Counted from the first letter of the stretch, positions 50,148 through 59,861 are shown. The stretch is DNA of 64,000 bases from Cohnella hashimotonis (GCF_030014955.1 NZ_JAGRPV010000001.1:6634001-6698000); one strand, 5' to 3'. Notes: generated from the sequence alone by a model not told the origin. Translations and numbers: made by a program.

Positions 50148-52040
50148 TCACTTGGATTCGGCGCCCGATACAGGACCGCCGTCCAGCGGCAGCCCGGGCA
50201 GCTGCTCGACGTAGCTGTCCGACATGTTCAGCAGGCGAAGCGCCGCGTTGTACTGCGCTTCCGTCGAGCCGTCCGCGCTAATGCTGTTATCCTTGACGTT
50301 GTAGTTGGTGCCGTCCTCGAAGCCGACGCCCGGCAGGAATACCGAGGTGTCGTTGACGAACGAGCCGGTCGGCAGGAAGTGCCGCATCGGCAGCAGGTTG
50401 CTCGTACGGTTCAAGAGATCCTCGCCAAAGTGGATCTGATCCTTGGCGGACACGCCCAGCAGGTTGGCGACCGTCGGCAGAACGTCGATCTGTCCGCCCG
50501 TCTGCTCGAACGTCTTGGGATATGTGACGCCCGGCGCGTGGACGATAAACGGAATGTTGAACATATCCGTATACCCGTACTCCCGGCCGAAAATGCCTTG
50601 CATCAGTCCCTTTTCCTTGTTGTCCAGCGAATACAGCGGCAGGCCCTGGTGGTCGCCGTAGAACACGATGACGCTGTCGTCCCACAGACCGCTGGACTTC
50701 AGCTCCTCAAGGAATTGACCCATCGCATAGTCCGCGTAGTTCTGAGCCAGAATGTAATTGCCGACAAGCGTGCCGTCGTACTCCTCAGGCAGCTTGATCT
50801 TGTCCTTGGCCTCGGGAATCTTGTACGGGTGATGCGCGCTCATCGAGATGACCATCGCGTAGAACGGCTTATCCTCGGCGTCCATCTTGGCGAGCTCCGG
50901 CACCGTCTTGGCATACAGCACTTCGTCGGAAGCGCCGAACGCGATATGGTCGTCGTCGCCGTAGAACGCTTGATCGTAATACTTGTCAAAGCCGATCGCC
51001 TTGTACAGCATCGAGCGATTCCAAAATTCTACGCTGTTCGTATGGAACGTCGCCGTGTTGTAGCCGTTGGCCGACATCAGCCGCGGCAGGCTCGGCAGCG
51101 CCTTATCCATATAGTCCGAAGACGTAGCGGCTTCGTGATGCGGCACATAGAGCGACGTGTTGACGACGAACTCGGCATCCGACGTCGTGCCCTGACCGAC
51201 ATTGGTATAGAAGTTGTTGAAGTAGAAGTCGCCAGCTGCCAGCTTGTTGATATTAGGCGTGATCTCTTGACCGTCGATCGTAAGACCGATCAAGAAGTTC
51301 TGGAAGGATTCCATCTGAACGACGATGAGGTTCTTGCCCTTGGCCGCCGCCCAGAGCGCCGGATTCGCGGGCTGCTCTCCGCCCTTGAGCGCGTCGATCG
51401 ACGGTTGGTTGATCTCCTTCATGTCGATGACTTCCTCGTGCACCGTGCTGTCCGCAAAAATCGTATAAACCTCGTAATTGAGAATGCCCATGCCCTCTGC
51501 CTTCTTATTCTCGTTCATGCTGGCGTGATTGGGCCAGATGTTGAAGATGCAGAGCGCGGCGGATACGATAAACGTGGCAAGCAGCGCGGTGCGGTTCACC
51601 TTGCGCATGCCGATGTTCGTGAATCGGGCGATATACTTGGGCCGGAACATATAGAAGGCGAAAATGACGATATCGATAAAGATCAGCAGGTAGTACGGAT
51701 CAAGCAGCGAGTAGGTGCTCTCTCCGACCTTCGTCACCTTGTCGGCCTGCTCGAGCGCATGATACGTAACGATGACGCCGTAGTATTTGTAATACATGAG
51801 AACGGCGAAGTAGAGCAATGTGATCGACAGGTTGGCGATCATGTAGTAAAGCAGCTTGCGCTTGGACGCGAACCACTCGATCAGACAGAAAACGATCAAA
51901 ATGAACGGAATCTCGGTCAGCACCGTCATCCAGGACGGGCCGTCGTCGAAAATGACGAACCAAGCCAAGGCGCCCTTTAAGAGCAATATCATAGAAAACC
52001 ACAGGATCGGCTTGGACTTCATTGCATTCCATAGTCGCAT
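50148..52040 (-). CDS. LTA synthase family protein (LtaS paralogue 2)
   Basis: This 630-residue protein has the same layout as the copy at 32423: five membrane helices, then a sulfatase-like domain with the catalytic Thr in VGQGTTSDAEFV (near residue 283), ATFHTNSVEFWNR, YKIPEAKDK and YGDHQGLP. Over the catalytic domain the two copies are very similar by eye. In Bacillus four LtaS-type proteins divide LTA elongation, priming and spore roles, so the copies here may also have separate roles. This one is monocistronic, without a PAP2 partner. A terminator follows. Confidence 0.93.
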   Translation of the reverse strand: MRLWNAMKSKPILWFSMILLLKGALAWFVIFDDGPSWMTVLTEIPFILIVFCLIEWFASKRKLLYYMIANLSITLLYFAVLMYYKYYGVIVTYHALEQADKVTKVGESTYSLLDPYYLLIFIDIVIFAFYMFRPKYIARFTNIGMRKVNRTALLATFIVSAALCIFNIWPNHASMNENKKAEGMGILNYEVYTIFADSTVHEEVIDMKEINQPSIDALKGGEQPANPALWAAAKGKNLIVVQMESFQNFLIGLTIDGQEITPNINKLAAGDFYFNNFYTNVGQGTTSDAEFVVNTSLYVPHHEAATSSDYMDKALPSLPRLMSANGYNTATFHTNSVEFWNRSMLYKAIGFDKYYDQAFYGDDDHIAFGASDEVLYAKTVPELAKMDAEDKPFYAMVISMSAHHPYKIPEAKDKIKLPEEYDGTLVGNYILAQNYADYAMGQFLEELKSSGLWDDSVIVFYGDHQGLPLYSLDNKEKGLMQGIFGREYGYTDMFNIPFIVHAPGVTYPKTFEQTGGQIDVLPTVANLLGVSAKDQIHFGEDLLNRTSNLLPMRHFLPTGSFVNDTSVFLPGVGFEDGTNYNVKDNSISADGSTEAQYNAALRLLNMSDSYVEQLPGLPLDGGPVSGAESK

Positions 52041-52420
52041 CTCGGCACTCTCCCTCTTGCAGCATAGCCGTATTTTCAGACAGTATCCATGCGCGCATCG
52101 TAGTGTATTTTTGTAATCGGTCTGTAAACAACGTTTTTAATTATGCCTCGAATGCGGCGGCATGTCAAAAGACATAAGCCGCGAAATAAGCTGAAAATCC
52201 GGCTTCTTGAGCGTTCTTCCCGGCCAAATCGAGCCGAAATGCCCCTATAGAATGGGAATAAATTGAAATGGCCCGAAATAAATAGGACCTTCCCCTTATC
52301 TCTACTTAACATTACCCGTTATTGCGCTTCCTTACCTTTAAACGAAGTACGGAGGGACATGGTTCCGTCTCGCTTCCTTAAATGTAGCTAAAATTGCCCC
52401 GTTAGACGAAAACGCACGCG
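52041..52420. other. Intergenic stretch
   Basis: It must hold the promoter of the second LtaS gene (minus strand), but I cannot choose a convincing pair of hexamers. No gene or repeat is visible. Confidence 0.4.
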
Positions 52421-52456
52421 AAAAGGCTCCACGGAAGGTTTCCCCTCCATGAAGCC
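52421..52456 (-). terminator. Terminator of the sugar ABC transporter operon
   Basis: On the minus strand GGCTTCATGGAGGGG and CCTTCCGTGGAGCC pair over about 13 positions with G-T pairs, followed by TTTTCG. Confidence 0.7.
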
Positions 52457-52509
52457 CGATCTCGCAAACAACCTGTTTCTACTATGTTTCTACCATAATA
52501 ATAGAAGCT

Positions 52510-53829
52510 TTATTTGCTCACGATATCTTTGACGGCCTTGTCGAATTTGTCGAACAGCTGATCCTTGTCGATGGAGCCGCCTTGATACTCCTGCATCGCC
52601 GCGCCCCAGCCCTGGATGACGCCGTCCGGGTACCGTCCCCAGTTCCAGCCGCCCGCTTCCTTCGCCTGCTCGGATACGGCCGCGCCGAGCTGGCCGATGT
52701 CCTCCTGCGTCGCGGGAATCGTGACGAGCGCAGGGATAAACTTGAACTCCTTGGTGATGTAGCTCTTGCCCGTATCGGAGGTGACCATCCACGCCAGGAA
52801 TTTTTTCGCTTCTTCGGCGTTTTTGGACTTGCTGTTGACGATCCAGAAGTTGGCGGGACCGGTGTAGATATGCGCCTTGCCGCTGTCGTCGATCGGAATC
52901 GGCAGCATGCCCAGGTTCAGCTTGGCCACCTTGTCGATGTCGCCCTGGATCCAGTTGCCTTGCTGGATCATCGCGGCTTTGCCGCTGGCGAACGTGGCGA
53001 CCTGGGTCGCGTAGTCGGTCGTCAGCTTATCCTTCTGGGAATACTTGAAGACGAGGTCGACGTAGTTGATCCACTTTTCGAACACGGCGTTTCCTTTAAA
53101 GGAGGCGGTGCCTTTCTTGTTGTCGTCGATGAACTGGATCGGGTCCGGCTGCTCGGAGAGTCCGACGTTAATCGTGTGATGGCCGATCGACCACCACTCG
53201 TTCGTCGTGGAAAACGGCGTGATGCCGGCGTCCTGCAGCTTCTTGGCCGCGGCCTCGAGTTGTGTCAGCGTCTTCGGCAGCTCGGTGATGCCTGCCTTGG
53301 CGAACAAGTCCTTGTTGTAGACGATGCCGTAACCTTCGATATTCATCGGCATGCCCAGCAGCTTGCCGTCAACGCGAGCCGGCGCAGCAGCGGAGTTCAC
53401 GACATCCGTGGCCCAAGCTTCGCCCGACAGGTCCGTCGCCCGGTCGTAGTAGGGCTCAAGCGCCGCATAGCCCTCGGAGTTGAAAATTTCCGGTTCGGAG
53501 CCCGAAGCGATCTCCGCCTTGAGCAGCGCGTTGTAATCTTCGCCGCCTCCGTGCGTTTCCACGTCGACCTTGACGCCCGTCTCCTTCTCGTACTGCTCGG
53601 CCATTTTGTTCAGCGCGTCCGCTATCTCGACCTTGAACTGGAACACCTTGATCGTGACGTCCTTCTTCGGCGCATCCGAGGAAGGAGCGGCGGACGATGC
53701 CGGCGCAGACGATGCGGAGCTGGGCGCAGCCTCCGAAGATGCCGGAGATGCGTTGTTGTTGTTATTGCCGCAGCCTGCGGCGACCGTCAGGAGCGAGGCG
53801 ATCAAAATGCCTGCGGAGATGCGTTTCAT
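52510..53829 (-). CDS. Sugar ABC transporter binding lipoprotein
   Basis: I choose ATG 53829 (MKRISAGILIASLLTVAAGC) after GGGAGG, giving 439 residues. The lipobox is VAAGC, followed by Asn and then a Ser/Ala linker. The body is a family 1 (MalE-like) binding protein: KVFQFKVEIADALNKMAEQY early, AMIQQGNWIQGDIDKV in the middle, and KKFLAWMVTSDTGKSYI late. It lies at the end of an operon with two permease genes but has its own promoter with a cre-like site, so it can be made in excess over the permeases. No ATPase gene is present, so it probably uses a shared MsmX-type ATPase. Confidence 0.93.
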   Translation of the reverse strand: MKRISAGILIASLLTVAAGCGNNNNNASPASSEAAPSSASSAPASSAAPSSDAPKKDVTIKVFQFKVEIADALNKMAEQYEKETGVKVDVETHGGGEDYNALLKAEIASGSEPEIFNSEGYAALEPYYDRATDLSGEAWATDVVNSAAAPARVDGKLLGMPMNIEGYGIVYNKDLFAKAGITELPKTLTQLEAAAKKLQDAGITPFSTTNEWWSIGHHTINVGLSEQPDPIQFIDDNKKGTASFKGNAVFEKWINYVDLVFKYSQKDKLTTDYATQVATFASGKAAMIQQGNWIQGDIDKVAKLNLGMLPIPIDDSGKAHIYTGPANFWIVNSKSKNAEEAKKFLAWMVTSDTGKSYITKEFKFIPALVTIPATQEDIGQLGAAVSEQAKEAGGWNWGRYPDGVIQGWGAAMQEYQGGSIDKDQLFDKFDKAVKDIVSK

Positions 53830-53870
53830 GTAATGACCTCCCATGTATTCAATGTTCTGGCTACAGGTCG

Positions 53871-53899
53871 AGTATAGTGGAGAAAACGTTTGCACAAAA
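53871..53899 (-). promoter_or_regulatory. Promoter of the binding protein gene with a cre-like site
   Basis: The minus strand has TTTTGT (53899-53894), 17 bases, TATACT (53876-53871). The spacer holds TGCAAACGTTTTCT (53894-53881), which matches 13 of 14 positions of the cre consensus TGNAANCGNTNNCA. CcpA bound here would repress the gene during growth on glucose. Confidence 0.65.
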
Positions 53900-53947
53900 C
53901 CGACGATGTTGATGTCAAAAGTGTAACATATTGACCCCGGCCTGCTC

Positions 53948-54787
53948 CTAGCCCTTGACCGAGCCCGAGGTGATCCCTTCGACGATGTGCTTCTGAAGCA
54001 GCAGGAAAAGCACGACGATCGGCGTGACGCTCATGGCGAGACCGGCGAGCGCGAGATCCCACTGCTTGGTATATTGCCCGAAAAACCGCGTGACCGCGAG
54101 CGGAATCGTCGTCAGGTCTTTGTTCGATCCGATGATAAGCACGGGCAGCAGATAATCGTTCCAGATCCACAGCGTATTCAAAATGACGACCGTGACGGCG
54201 ATCGGCTTGAGCAGCGGGAAGACGATCCGCCAGAACACGCCGTACGGCGAGCAGCCGTCCATCACCGCGGCCTCCTCGATCTCGAGCGGCACGCCCTTGA
54301 TGAAGCCGTGGAATAAAAAAACGGACAGCGCGAGTCCGAAGCCGAGGTAACAAACGACGATGCCAAGCAGGTCGCCGCGCAGCTCCAGAATGCTCGTCAC
54401 GCGCACGAGCTGCAGCATGACCGACTGGAACGGGATAATCATCGACGAGATGAACGCGAGAAACAGCAGGTTGTTGAAGCGCGTCGGCCTGCGGACGAGC
54501 CGGTAGGCGGTCATCGAGCTGATCGTCACGATGCCGGCGACGCTGATCGCCGTGATGACGACGGAGTTGCGAAGCGCGGTCGGGAAGCGGATCATGTCCC
54601 ATACCCGCGAGTAGTTCGTAAACTTGTAGATCTCCGGCAGCGAAGCGGCGTCGACGAGAATCTCGCCGAGCGTCTTGAGCGAATTCACGAGCACGAAGTA
54701 AAACGGAGCGAGAAACAACAGCGCCAGCAAGATCGCGAAGACTTCGATGCCGACGAGCCTGTAGCGCAGCGAACGTTCGCGGTTCAT
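53948..54787 (-). CDS. Carbohydrate ABC permease (MalG/AraQ-type)
   Basis: ATG 54787 (MNRERSLRYRLVGIEVFAIL) overlaps the stop of the first permease gene by one base (TGATG), giving 279 residues with six membrane helices. The EAA loop is EIEEAAVMDGCSPYGVFWRI and later LPLLKP, the contact for the ATPase. This is the MalG-type partner of the first permease. It is 118 bases before the binding protein gene. It forms a heterodimeric channel for an oligosaccharide whose identity is not visible. Confidence 0.93.
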   Translation of the reverse strand: MNRERSLRYRLVGIEVFAILLALLFLAPFYFVLVNSLKTLGEILVDAASLPEIYKFTNYSRVWDMIRFPTALRNSVVITAISVAGIVTISSMTAYRLVRRPTRFNNLLFLAFISSMIIPFQSVMLQLVRVTSILELRGDLLGIVVCYLGFGLALSVFLFHGFIKGVPLEIEEAAVMDGCSPYGVFWRIVFPLLKPIAVTVVILNTLWIWNDYLLPVLIIGSNKDLTTIPLAVTRFFGQYTKQWDLALAGLAMSVTPIVVLFLLLQKHIVEGITSGSVKG

Positions 54788-55677
54788 CAGGCCTCCACCT
54801 CCTTGCGCTTGGTGAGCCATACCTGCGTCACCGCGATGAGCGAGACGGCCAGGAAGAACAGCATCGCCTTCGCCGTGCCGAGGCCGTAGCGGTTATTGAC
54901 CAGCGCCTCCGCATAGATGTTGTAGGCGAGCGACTGCGTCGACGTGCCCGGGCCGCCTTTGGTGAGCGACAGGTTCAGGTCGAACATCTTGAAGGCGTTG
55001 GAGATGGTAAGAAAAAGGCATACTGTAATGGCCGGCATAATGAGCGGCAGCGTCACTTTGCGGATGCTCTGCCAGTAGCCCGCGCCGTCGATCGTCGCCG
55101 CCTCGAGCATATCCTTGGGCACGCCGGTCAGCGCCGCGATATAGATGACCATCATGTAGCCCGCCGACTGCCAGACGAAAACGATGACGAGTCCCCAGAA
55201 GCCGGTGCCCGCCGTACCGAGCCAGGGCTGCTCGAAGAAGGACCAGCCTGTCATTTCCCCGATCGTCTTGAAGCCCTTGGTGAAGATGAACTGCCAGATA
55301 TAACCCAGCAGAATGCCGCCGATCACGTTCGGTACGAAAAAGACCGTCCGCAGCAAGTTGCGGGTCTTGAGCGCACGCGTCAGCATCAGCGCAAGCAGGA
55401 ATGCCAGCAGGTTCGACGCCAGCACCGTGACCGCCGTGAAGCGGAGCGTGAAGCCGAAGGCCGCCCAGAACTTGTCGTCCCGCATGAAGATGCGATTCAG
55501 ATTGTCCATGCCCGTCCAATGCGCCTTGTTCAGATCAAGGCCGTTCCACTCGGTGAACGAGTAATAGAAGCCGAGCAGAAACGGCACGAGCACGATGATC
55601 GAGAACGCGATCAGGCCCGGTCCCACGAATACGAGCTGCTGCAGCCATTCTCCGGATTTACCGCTGCGTTTGGTCAT
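54787..55677 (-). CDS. Carbohydrate ABC permease (MalF/UgpA-type)
   Basis: I choose ATG 55677 (MTKRSGKSGEWLQQLVFVGP), eight bases after GGGAG. The 296-residue protein has six membrane helices. The EAA loop is KDMLEAATIDGAGYWQSIRK and is followed by TLPLIMP. It is the first gene of the operon, divergent from the YesM/YesN-type regulator genes, 107 bases away. The permease-permease-binding protein order differs from the common binding protein-first order. Confidence 0.93.
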   Translation of the reverse strand: MTKRSGKSGEWLQQLVFVGPGLIAFSIIVLVPFLLGFYYSFTEWNGLDLNKAHWTGMDNLNRIFMRDDKFWAAFGFTLRFTAVTVLASNLLAFLLALMLTRALKTRNLLRTVFFVPNVIGGILLGYIWQFIFTKGFKTIGEMTGWSFFEQPWLGTAGTGFWGLVIVFVWQSAGYMMVIYIAALTGVPKDMLEAATIDGAGYWQSIRKVTLPLIMPAITVCLFLTISNAFKMFDLNLSLTKGGPGTSTQSLAYNIYAEALVNNRYGLGTAKAMLFFLAVSLIAVTQVWLTKRKEVEA

Positions 55678-55784
55678 GAGGCACACTCCCTTTCCGTTAT
55701 GTAAAATATAAAGCGATATTGCGGCATGGACCACCGATAGATATGATGGGTTTGGTGTAATATATTGACCTCGGGGGAACCGTC

Positions 55785-57773
55785 TTGAAAAAAAGCATCC
55801 GAACGAAGCTGATGGCGCTGCTCCTCGCGGCTACCATCGTCCCGATGGCGCTGTCCATGGTCATCTCGGATTTTTATATTAAAAATCAGGTGACGGGCAA
55901 GGCGATCGCGGAAAACCGCAGCCTCCTCGAGGTGGGCAAAGACAACATCCTGAACTATATGAACACGCTCAACCGGAACTCGTTAAGCGTTTACAACTCG
56001 ATCAATTCGCCAACCTCCCTATATGCCATCATCGAGCGCTTCACGGCGCCCGGCGCGAATGTGGAGGCCGCGGATCTGCTCTATCGCACGACGATCTACC
56101 AGCATCTGCTGAACATGTACCAGTCGAACAAAGAAATCCACCAGATTCACCTGCAAATCGGACGCGGTGAGGACAGCTGGTCCTATCTGCTGGCGCGCGG
56201 CCTTTTCCGCAGCGGACGGGAAGCGGACGGCGGCTGGCCCGCCGGGCGGGCGGACGACCCGATTCCTTTCATGGAGCCGGCTCACAAGAGCGCGAGCTAC
56301 GCGCTCGATTCGCGGCGTTCCGTGTCCGCCCGGGACGTGATCACGCTCAGGCGGCCGATCATCCGTACGCCGAGCGACAAGGTTATCGGCTATCTGTCGA
56401 TCGACGTGCTGCTGAGCGAGCTGGGCGACATCTGCGGGCGGCTCGCGCTGTCGAGGGAGGAGAAGCTGTACGTGCTCGACCGGGGGGGCCATGTCGTATG
56501 CGGAGCGGAGCCCGAGAACGGCAGCCTGCTTCAAAATGAAGGCTGGGCACGCAGGCTGCTGTCGGAAGCCGGCGGCAGCGGCGACTTCAAGTGGTCGGAT
56601 TCGGCCTTTTCGGGTTACGTCGTGTACGATACGCTGCAGACGCAATTCATGGACTGGATCGTCGTAAAGCAGCTGCCTTACTCGTACTTGTACCAGAACG
56701 CCAAGGGCATCCGCCTGATCAATTCGCTGATCATCGCGCTGTCCCTCATCGTGGCCGTCATCGCGACCCTGATCGTGTCCGTCCAATTCACCAGCCCGAT
56801 CAAGAAGCTGATCGCGCGCATGAATCTGGTGCAGGCGGGCAAATGGAGCGCCGGCGCCGAGGCGGGCTTCGCCAACCGCAGCGACGAGTTCGGCGTGCTG
56901 GAGCGGCGCTTCGGCACGATGGTATCGACGATCGAGGAGCTGATCAACCGGGAATACAAGCTCGCGCTCGCGAACAAGACGAACCAGCTGAAGGCGATGC
57001 AGGCACAGATCAATCCCCATTTTCTGAACAATGCGCTGCAGTCCATCGGGACGCTCGCGCTGCAGTCGAACGCGCCGAAGGTCTATGGGCTCGTCGCGGC
57101 CATGGCCCGGATGATGCGCTACAGCATGAACACCGAGGAGACCGTCGTGCCCCTGTCCGCCGAGCTCGCCCACGCCAAGGCCTACCTGGAGCTGCAGAAG
57201 CAGCGGTTCGGCGAGGATCTGGATGTGTACTACGAGATCGATCCCGAGGCGGTCGATATTGCCGTGCCGAAGATGCTGCTGCAGCCGCTCGTCGAGAATT
57301 ACTTCAAGCACGGCTACGATCCCGGCGCAGGAAACGGAGCGAGGGATTCCAGGGCTGGCGGCGAAACGGGCGGCGGCGCTGAAACAGGAGGAACAAGCGG
57401 CAGCGGCGGCATGAGCACCGCCGGCGCCAAGCTGTACATTCGCGCTTGGCTGGAGGGCGAGCGCGAATGGCTGCACATCGATACGGCCGATAACGGCCGA
57501 GGCATGGAGGCCGGATCGCTCGAACGCCTGCGGGCCCGCTTGAATCGCGACAGCGCGGAGGACGGCACGGGCGGGCAGATCGGACTCGCCAACGTTTATA
57601 TGCGCCTTCGCTTATACTTCGGCGAAGAGGCGGGGATGACGGTGGACGCTTCGCCCGGCGGCGGATTCAGGGCCGCGCTCCGGATCCCGCTGCCAAAGAC
57701 GCCGATTGCGGAAGAGCAGCCCGACGGAACGCACGCACGCGCGACAGACGCAGAAGAGGAGAATACAAGATGA
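55785..57773 (+). CDS. YesM-type sensor histidine kinase
   Basis: The gene starts with TTG 55785 (KKSIRTKLMALLLAATIVPM follows) after a GGGGG-type ribosome site. The 662-residue protein has a membrane helix, an extracellular dCache-like domain (LLYRTTIYQHLLNMYQSNKE), a second helix, HAMP and a His_kinase domain with INPHFLNNAL (His near residue 412), then ATPase boxes LVENYFKHGYD and DNGRGM. A Gly/Ser-rich insertion of about 35 residues (GETGGGAETGGTSGSGG) interrupts the ATPase domain. Such kinases sense sugars or the bound binding protein. The next gene overlaps as ATGA, and the divergent ABC transporter is the presumed target. Confidence 0.93.
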   Translation: MKKSIRTKLMALLLAATIVPMALSMVISDFYIKNQVTGKAIAENRSLLEVGKDNILNYMNTLNRNSLSVYNSINSPTSLYAIIERFTAPGANVEAADLLYRTTIYQHLLNMYQSNKEIHQIHLQIGRGEDSWSYLLARGLFRSGREADGGWPAGRADDPIPFMEPAHKSASYALDSRRSVSARDVITLRRPIIRTPSDKVIGYLSIDVLLSELGDICGRLALSREEKLYVLDRGGHVVCGAEPENGSLLQNEGWARRLLSEAGGSGDFKWSDSAFSGYVVYDTLQTQFMDWIVVKQLPYSYLYQNAKGIRLINSLIIALSLIVAVIATLIVSVQFTSPIKKLIARMNLVQAGKWSAGAEAGFANRSDEFGVLERRFGTMVSTIEELINREYKLALANKTNQLKAMQAQINPHFLNNALQSIGTLALQSNAPKVYGLVAAMARMMRYSMNTEETVVPLSAELAHAKAYLELQKQRFGEDLDVYYEIDPEAVDIAVPKMLLQPLVENYFKHGYDPGAGNGARDSRAGGETGGGAETGGTSGSGGMSTAGAKLYIRAWLEGEREWLHIDTADNGRGMEAGSLERLRARLNRDSAEDGTGGQIGLANVYMRLRLYFGEEAGMTVDASPGGGFRAALRIPLPKTPIAEEQPDGTHARATDAEEENTR

Positions 57774-59428
57774 AGATTGTCATCGTAGACGACGAACGCC
57801 ACGTACGGGAAGCCGTCCGCCTGCTCGTGGATTGGGAAGCGCTCGGCGTCACAGAGATACACGAAGCGGCCAACGGCGAAGAAGCGGCGACGCTCATCGA
57901 ACGCGTGCGCCCGGGCGTTGTCGTCACCGACATGCTGATGCCGGTGCAGGGCGGGCTCGACCTGCTTGCCTGGCTCCAGACGCAGCGGCCCGAGATCCAG
58001 AAGATCGTCGTTAGCGGCCACGACGACTTCCACCTCGTGCGCGGCACGATGCAGCACGGCGGGCAGGATTACCTGCTCAAGCCGATCGATCCCGAGCAGT
58101 TGACCGGCGCGCTCAAGCGCGCGATCGCCCGTTGGCACGATCAGGACCGCTCCCGCAAGGACGAGCTGGCGCGCAGCATGGAGATCAACCAGCTGCGTCC
58201 GGTTATGCGCGACCGCATCTTCTCCGACCTGCTCGGCGGCGGAGACTCTAACGGCCATGCGCAGCTCGCGCTTCAGGGCGAGCCGGTTTTCCGCCAGGCG
58301 TCGACCTGTCTCGTCGCCGTCCTCGACCTGGACTCTGCCTCCTCCGAGGTCGCCGAGCGGTACGCCCGCAACCGGGATCTGCTGTACTTCACGCTGACCA
58401 ACATCGCGGACGAAGTGCTGCGTCGCGGCGATCGCGGCCTCGCCTGCCGGAATCTCAGGTCGGAGAACGAGATTCTTCTTTTCTTCTGGATCGAACCCGG
58501 CGCTGCGGCCCGCCGCGACGCGACGGTACAGTCGCTGCTGTCCGAGATTAACGAATGCTGCTTCCTCGCGCTCAAATGCCGCTTCGACTATGGCATCGGC
58601 ACGGAGCAGCCGTTCCCCAAGGGAGCCGCGAATTCGTACCAGGCCGCCAAGGCCGCGCTGCGGGATCGCGATCTGCTGGTGGAGCGCGCCTATTATTACC
58701 GCTACGATGCGGCTGAAGTCCGCAGCTCCGCCGCGACGCCGCGTTTCGAAGAATACGAAGAGAGTCTGCGGCTCGCCGTCCTGAGCGGTTCGGACAAGCA
58801 GATCCGGGATGCCGTCGGCCGCTGCATCGCCGAGATGCGCCGCATGCCCCGGATCAGCAGCGAGCAGTTCGAGCGGTGGCGAACGGCCTTCGCCGAGATG
58901 CTGCAGCGATGGCGCGAGGCGGATGCAGAACGCGCGGAAGGCCTGCCGGTCGCGCAGTCGCGCGCCGACGGGACGGACGGCCTCCCGCTTCCCACCGGCG
59001 CGCTGCCGCTGGACGCGCGCGGCCGGCTCGATCTGGACGGTTTGGAGACCGTTTTTCGCGAATTCCTGACCGCCTGGTCGCACAGCCGATCGGCCGCAAG
59101 CCAGCAGTCGCAGAGCGCCATTCCTGCCGTCGCCCGCTATATCGAACAGCATTACAACAAGGAGCTCACCCTGCAGGATATCGCGAGCCAGTTCTATTTG
59201 AGCCGGGAGTACATCTCCCGCAGATTCAAGCAAGAAACCGGGGAGAATCTCATTGACTTCCTCTGCCGCATCCGCATCGACAAAGCCAAGCTGCTGCTCG
59301 AGAGCCCGCATTTCAAGATCTCCCAAGTCGCCGAGATGGTCGGATACGCGGACGAGAAATACTTCAGCAAGGTATTTAAAAAGCTGACGGGGCTATCGCC
59401 GAATCAGTATCGTAAAAATAATGCCTAA
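57770..59428 (+). CDS. YesN-type AraC response regulator
   Basis: This 552-residue protein has a receiver domain (acceptor Asp near residue 55 in VVTDMLMPVQGG), a long middle region, and a C-terminal AraC DNA-binding domain of about 100 residues (YIEQHYNKELTLQDIASQFY then LSREYISRRFKQETGENLID and VGYADEKYFSKVFKKLTG). The start overlaps the kinase stop by 4 bases (ATGA). Together with the kinase it probably activates the adjacent ABC transporter when a sugar is present. The layout is typical of Paenibacillaceae sugar-uptake loci. Confidence 0.95.
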   Translation: MKIVIVDDERHVREAVRLLVDWEALGVTEIHEAANGEEAATLIERVRPGVVVTDMLMPVQGGLDLLAWLQTQRPEIQKIVVSGHDDFHLVRGTMQHGGQDYLLKPIDPEQLTGALKRAIARWHDQDRSRKDELARSMEINQLRPVMRDRIFSDLLGGGDSNGHAQLALQGEPVFRQASTCLVAVLDLDSASSEVAERYARNRDLLYFTLTNIADEVLRRGDRGLACRNLRSENEILLFFWIEPGAAARRDATVQSLLSEINECCFLALKCRFDYGIGTEQPFPKGAANSYQAAKAALRDRDLLVERAYYYRYDAAEVRSSAATPRFEEYEESLRLAVLSGSDKQIRDAVGRCIAEMRRMPRISSEQFERWRTAFAEMLQRWREADAERAEGLPVAQSRADGTDGLPLPTGALPLDARGRLDLDGLETVFREFLTAWSHSRSAASQQSQSAIPAVARYIEQHYNKELTLQDIASQFYLSREYISRRFKQETGENLIDFLCRIRIDKAKLLLESPHFKISQVAEMVGYADEKYFSKVFKKLTGLSPNQYRKNNA

Positions 59429-59654
59429 TTCGCCGCAAGCCAACGGGGGTCAAGCGCAGGTTTGCTCCCCTGCGGCCGGCGCGACGCTCGCTCGCCCTCG
59501 CCGCATCCAGTCCTCCGCCGAATACTTTGCAGGCCTATCGCCCGAATCCCGCTGACTGTTGATCTGCGTCATCCCTTCTCTTGCAAACAGTCTGCATGGA
59601 GCAGATCGCAAATAAGCCTTCCCATCCCCGCCGTCAAACCCTCATTTTTGCGCA
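59429..59654. other. Intergenic stretch after the AraC-type gene
   Basis: No gene or clear terminator is visible before the repeat structure that follows. Confidence 0.4.
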
Positions 59655-59793
59655 TTTGAACGATATCCCCTTGAATCAGGAGGGTATGAACAAGGGTATG
59701 AACAAGGTATGAACAAGGTATGAACAAGGTATGAACAAGGGTATGAACAAGCGTAAACCCAACGTTCCCTGACGGAAGGGGATATCGTTAAAA
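59655..59793. repeat. Inverted repeat enclosing a tandem array
   Basis: AACGATATCCCCTT (59659-59672) and AAGGGGATATCGTT (59776-59789) are perfect 14-base arms, with further pairing outward (TTT/AAA) and inward (TCAGG/CCTGA). They enclose six direct repeats of GGGTATGAACAA or GGTATGAACAA. No gene is present. Confidence 0.85.
59682..59750. repeat. Six tandem copies of an 11-12 base unit
   Basis: Unit lengths are 12, 12, 11, 11, 11 and 12, all reading G(G)GTATGAACAA. The one-base difference between units means the array can keep or change reading frame, but no gene crosses it. Confidence 0.9.
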
Positions 59794-59796
59794 CGG

Positions 59797-59850
59797 ACGA
59801 AAAGCCCTTCGCGCGCCGGGACGTCTCCCGCGGCAAAGGGCTTCTCGTTA
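59797..59850 (-). terminator. Terminator of the amylase gene
   Basis: On the minus strand AGAAGCCCTTTGCCGCGGG and CGCGCGAAGGGCTTTTCG form a stem followed by a short T-run. Confidence 0.75.
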
Positions 59851-59861
59851 TGCTCGTTTGG

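Noticed and set aside
57596..59326. 576-codon minus-strand frame antisense to the AraC-type regulator
   Set aside because: The plus-strand gene has clear receiver and AraC domains and this frame has none.
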